Assembly (NCBI RefSeq): GCF_009932375.1
Contig: NZ_BLJG01000106.1
Span: 19,635-83,634 of the forward strand
Reading direction: 5' to 3'
From: Pseudomonas juntendi
Lineage (GTDB): Bacteria; Pseudomonadota; Gammaproteobacteria; Pseudomonadales; Pseudomonadaceae
Length of the DNA stretch: 64,000 nt
The translations under genes were made by a program, and so were the position numbers. Below the pieces are notes generated by a model that saw nothing but the letters and a program-made list of their open reading frames with translations, was not told the DNA's origin and searched no databases. Of the stretch, positions 61,748 to 64,000 are shown piece by piece. Positions within the stretch are counted from its first letter, which is position 1; every line of letters starts with the position of its first letter.

Positions 61748-62674
61748 CTATTGCTGGGCCACGGCCCACATCTGTTGGCGAAGCCAGCGCCGCAAGGGGT
61801 CGGCATGGGTACGCGCATGCCAGATCTGCATCACCTCTACGGGCGGCAGCTCCATGGGTAGCGGGAACATGCGCAGATCCTGGTCACGGTCGATAGCTTC
61901 GAGGGCAAGCGAGCGCAGGCAGGTCAGAAGCAGGTCGGTACCCCGCAGCAAGCGCATGGGTGCGATGAAGCTGGACAGGCCTGCCACCACCCGGCGTTGC
62001 TTGCCCTGGCTGTGCAGGGCGCGATCAACCAGCCCATCAAGGTCACCGGTCAGGGTGGTGAGCAGATGGTCGCTGGCCAGAAATGTGTCCAGGTCTAGGC
62101 CGCTACCCAGGCCTGGATGGCTGCGCGAGGCAAGCACTACGAACTGCTCCCTGAGCAGCCGCTGCTGGTGGAAGGTATCGGGCAGGTCGGTGTAGAAGCC
62201 GGCGACAGCCAGGTCGCAGGTGCCTTTTTCCAGCGCTTCACGGGGTAGCATGCCGCGGGTGTTGTGTGTGATCAGCGTTAGGTTGGGCGCTTGGCTGCGC
62301 AGTATTGGTAACAGCCTGGGCAGCAGTGTCTGCTCCACATAATCGGTGCTGTACAGGTGTACGCGGGCAGGGCGGGCGAGAAAGTCTTGCCCCTCGCAGC
62401 GTTCATAGAAGCCTTCCAGGCCCGCTACCAGGCGTTCTACCTCCGGCGCCAGCTCATGGGCCCGCGGTGTGGGGGTAAGCCCTCTGGGCGCACGCACGAA
62501 CAGGGGGTCGCCAAGCTGGTCTCGCAATCTGCCGAGCTTGTGGCTGAGTGCAGGTTGGCTAAGCGCCATGCGTTGGGCGGCGAGCGTGGCGCTGCGCTCC
62601 TGGTAAAGCACATGGAACAGATAGAGCAGGTTCAAGTCCTTGTTGGCGATATTCATATTCCGAATGGCAGCCAT
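61748..62674 (-). CDS. LysR-family transcriptional regulator
   Basis: This regulator has the N-terminal winged helix (NLLYLFHVLYQERSATLAAQ, then MALSQPALSHKLGRLRDQLG) and a C-terminal ligand domain. The closest group is NodD/NahR/LinR-like, judged by NKDLNLLYLFHVLY. Several starts are possible: ATG 62674 (308 residues), GTG 62680 and ATG 62656; none has a strong ribosome binding site. It diverges from the exported DJ-1/PfpI gene and probably regulates it. Confidence 0.88.
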   Translation of the reverse strand: MAAIRNMNIANKDLNLLYLFHVLYQERSATLAAQRMALSQPALSHKLGRLRDQLGDPLFVRAPRGLTPTPRAHELAPEVERLVAGLEGFYERCEGQDFLARPARVHLYSTDYVEQTLLPRLLPILRSQAPNLTLITHNTRGMLPREALEKGTCDLAVAGFYTDLPDTFHQQRLLREQFVVLASRSHPGLGSGLDLDTFLASDHLLTTLTGDLDGLVDRALHSQGKQRRVVAGLSSFIAPMRLLRGTDLLLTCLRSLALEAIDRDQDLRMFPLPMELPPVEVMQIWHARTHADPLRRWLRQQMWAVAQQ

Positions 62675-62808
62675 GATCACTTTAGAATTATCGAATCATA
62701 GCTGCAGCGGTAGCATTCCCCCAGTGATGACTGACCCGGAGCTGCCCATTAGATCTAGCGCTCCGCCACTTTGGTATTGCAGGCGCTTGCCTGATCAGGA
62801 GTTAACGC

Positions 62809-63672
62809 ATGAAGAAGCCGACCACACTGGCGCTGGCAGTCACCGGCGCGTTACTTGCCGGTGGTGCCCAATCGGCGCCCAAGGGCGAGGTACTGGTGCT
62901 GCTGTCCAGTGAACACCAGCTGCCGTTGCAGAACGGCGAACACTACGCCACCGGCTATTACCTCAATGAGTTCGGTGTGCCCGCCGACCAATTGCTCAAG
63001 GCTGACTACCGCCTGGTGCTGGTGACACCCAAGGGTAATGCCCCGCGTGTGGATCCGCGCTCGGTTGACCCGCAGTATTTCGCCGGTGATGCCACAGAGA
63101 TGCGCCGGATTGAAAAGGTGGTGCAGGGGCTGCCAGACATCGGCGATACCCTGTCGGTGAAAGAAGTGCTGGCTGGCGACCTCGACCGCTATGCCGGGCT
63201 GTTTATCCCCGGCGGCCACGCGCCTTTGATCGACTTGGCCAATAACCCGGATGTCGGCACCTTGTTGCGGCATTTCCACCAGGCAGGCAAACCCACTGCG
63301 GCTATCTGCCACGGCCCAATCGCTTTGCTTTCGGCGCAGCAAGACCCGGTTGGCTACCAGGCCGCGCTGGCGCGTGGCGAGCGGGCGGCAGCCAAAGACT
63401 GGGTGTACCAGGGCTACAAGATGACTATCTTCTCTGACCCAGAGGAGCAGGTGTTCGAGGGATCGCTCAACGACCAGCGCTTGTTGTTCTACCCGGCGAA
63501 CGCGATGGCGATGGCCGGCGGCGACATGGGTTATGCCAAGCCCTGGCAACCGAATGTGGTGGTGGATCGCGAGTTGATTACCGGGCAGAACCCGTTCTCG
63601 GACAAGGCCCTGGCCAAGGCGTTGCTGAAAAAACTCGGTGAGCGCGCGAAACTCACGGCCGAGGCCAACTGA
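62809..63672 (+). CDS. Exported DJ-1/PfpI-family protein
   Basis: This 287-residue protein has a signal peptide (about 1-22, ending near GAQSA) followed by a DJ-1/PfpI domain with the nucleophilic Cys in TAAICHGPIALLS near residue 167 and FIPGGHAPLIDLANN before it. The Hsp31-like length fits the chaperone/glyoxalase branch, but this copy is exported to the periplasm. AGGAG lies upstream of the ATG. It ends in a clear terminator at 63699-63725. Confidence 0.87.
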   Translation: MKKPTTLALAVTGALLAGGAQSAPKGEVLVLLSSEHQLPLQNGEHYATGYYLNEFGVPADQLLKADYRLVLVTPKGNAPRVDPRSVDPQYFAGDATEMRRIEKVVQGLPDIGDTLSVKEVLAGDLDRYAGLFIPGGHAPLIDLANNPDVGTLLRHFHQAGKPTAAICHGPIALLSAQQDPVGYQAALARGERAAAKDWVYQGYKMTIFSDPEEQVFEGSLNDQRLLFYPANAMAMAGGDMGYAKPWQPNVVVDRELITGQNPFSDKALAKALLKKLGERAKLTAEAN

Positions 63673-63698
63673 AGCGCAAGCGGCCAGCCAGAGCAGAA

Positions 63699-63725
63699 GG
63701 GGCGCCACAGTGGCGCCCCTTTTTG
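63699..63725 (+). terminator. Rho-independent terminator of the DJ-1/PfpI gene
   Basis: AGGGGCGCCA and TGGCGCCCCT pair perfectly around a three-base loop, followed by TTTTTG. It lies 26 bp after the stop codon. The group II intron begins immediately after its T-run. Confidence 0.88.
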
Positions 63726-63727
63726 TT

Positions 63728-64000
63728 GTGCGCCAGGCATGGCGCGTTGCGCGTTAGCGCAACCCGTTTGGTTGTGGTAGCCGAGCGGGTGACTTGGAGG
63801 TGAAAGTCCTCTACACACCCGGCAAGGGGAAGTGTTAGCCAGAGGCAAGGGTGTCGCGGGCGACTGCGAATCTGAAGGAAGCCCGAGGCAAAATGCTGGT
63901 CTGACGAACAGGAAGCGGATGAGGCGGCGCAGCGGGGTTAGGCGGCAACAATCGCCAAAGCCCAGTACTTGCACGGAAGGCTGGGGCGTAGATCCGACAG
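63728..64000 (+). mobile_element. 5' part of a group II intron
   Basis: The sequence begins GTGCG at 63728, the usual 5' end of group II introns, and continues with structured domain I motifs such as GGAGGTGAAAGTCCTC and CCGGCAAGGGGAAGTG. No reading frame is yet visible; the intron-encoded reverse transcriptase should lie beyond the window edge. It begins right after the terminator T-run, in the same direction as the upstream gene. The exact boundary is inferred from the GTGCG consensus. Confidence 0.8.

Noticed and set aside
1..64000. tRNA, rRNA, CRISPR arrays and insertion sequences
   Set aside because: I looked for cloverleaf ends, rRNA landmarks, regular repeat-spacer patterns and transposase motifs and saw none. 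The only mobile element is the group II intron at the right edge.

Overview
The window is GC-rich chromosomal DNA of a fluorescent pseudomonad, most likely the Pseudomonas putida group. I infer this from the codon use, from the layout of the type VI secretion (T6SS) locus, and from neighbours such as a putida-type shikimate-dehydrogenase/IclR block, a MocR-EamA pair and an arsRBC operon. No rRNA, tRNA or CRISPR array was seen.

Region 1 (1-27,300) starts with the tail of an unidentified gene, then holds a complete T6SS cluster on the + strand: tssB, tssC, tssK, tssL, an IcmF-like/OmpA chimera, hcp, clpV, a vgrG with a C-terminal transthyretin-like tail, a large unknown protein (probable effector), a SUMF1-fold lipoprotein (possible immunity protein), a PAAR tip, an unknown membrane protein, tssM, tssA, tssF, tssG, tssJ, tssE and a TssA-like/OmpA chimera. 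All 13 core components and a PAAR protein are present. No Ser/Thr kinase, phosphatase or FHA regulator is encoded. The segment from about 11.85 to 17.7 kb is clearly more AT-rich than its flanks and looks like an exchangeable effector module.

Region 2 (27,300-32,800) is a minus-strand catabolic operon: shikimate-dehydrogenase-like enzyme, FAD oxidoreductase, NIPSNAP protein, second FAD oxidoreductase. It diverges from an IclR regulator, and the shared intergenic region carries a three-half-site operator.

Region 3 (32,800-45,200) is a mixed block of transporters and regulators: an ABC exporter, a putative 33-residue small protein, a DapA-family lyase, a LysR regulator, an EamA exporter divergent from a MocR regulator, a ChrA transporter, a TetR regulator that may be read from a leaderless mRNA, a DUF1348 protein, and a second MocR regulator divergent from a GNAT/FMN-reductase/AhpD-like operon.

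Region 4 (45,200-52,000) holds arsR-arsB-arsC with an operator overlapping its promoter, a PLP aminotransferase, a DUF1835 protein and a chemoreceptor with a sigma-28-like promoter.

Region 5 (52,000-59,600) is an orphan T6SS cassette: vgrG, DUF4123 adaptor, BTH_I2691/VasX-like MIX effector, DUF6708-like membrane protein (likely immunity) and PAAR. The 3' part of the effector and the 5' part of the immunity gene are AT-richer than the rest, which suggests toxin/immunity swapping.

Region 6 (59,600-64,000) holds a radical SAM / DUF4130-type pair (putative DNA modification or repair) behind a promoter that overlaps a LexA box, a LysR regulator divergent from an exported DJ-1/PfpI protein, and the 5' end of a group II intron starting just after the rho-independent terminator of the DJ-1 gene.
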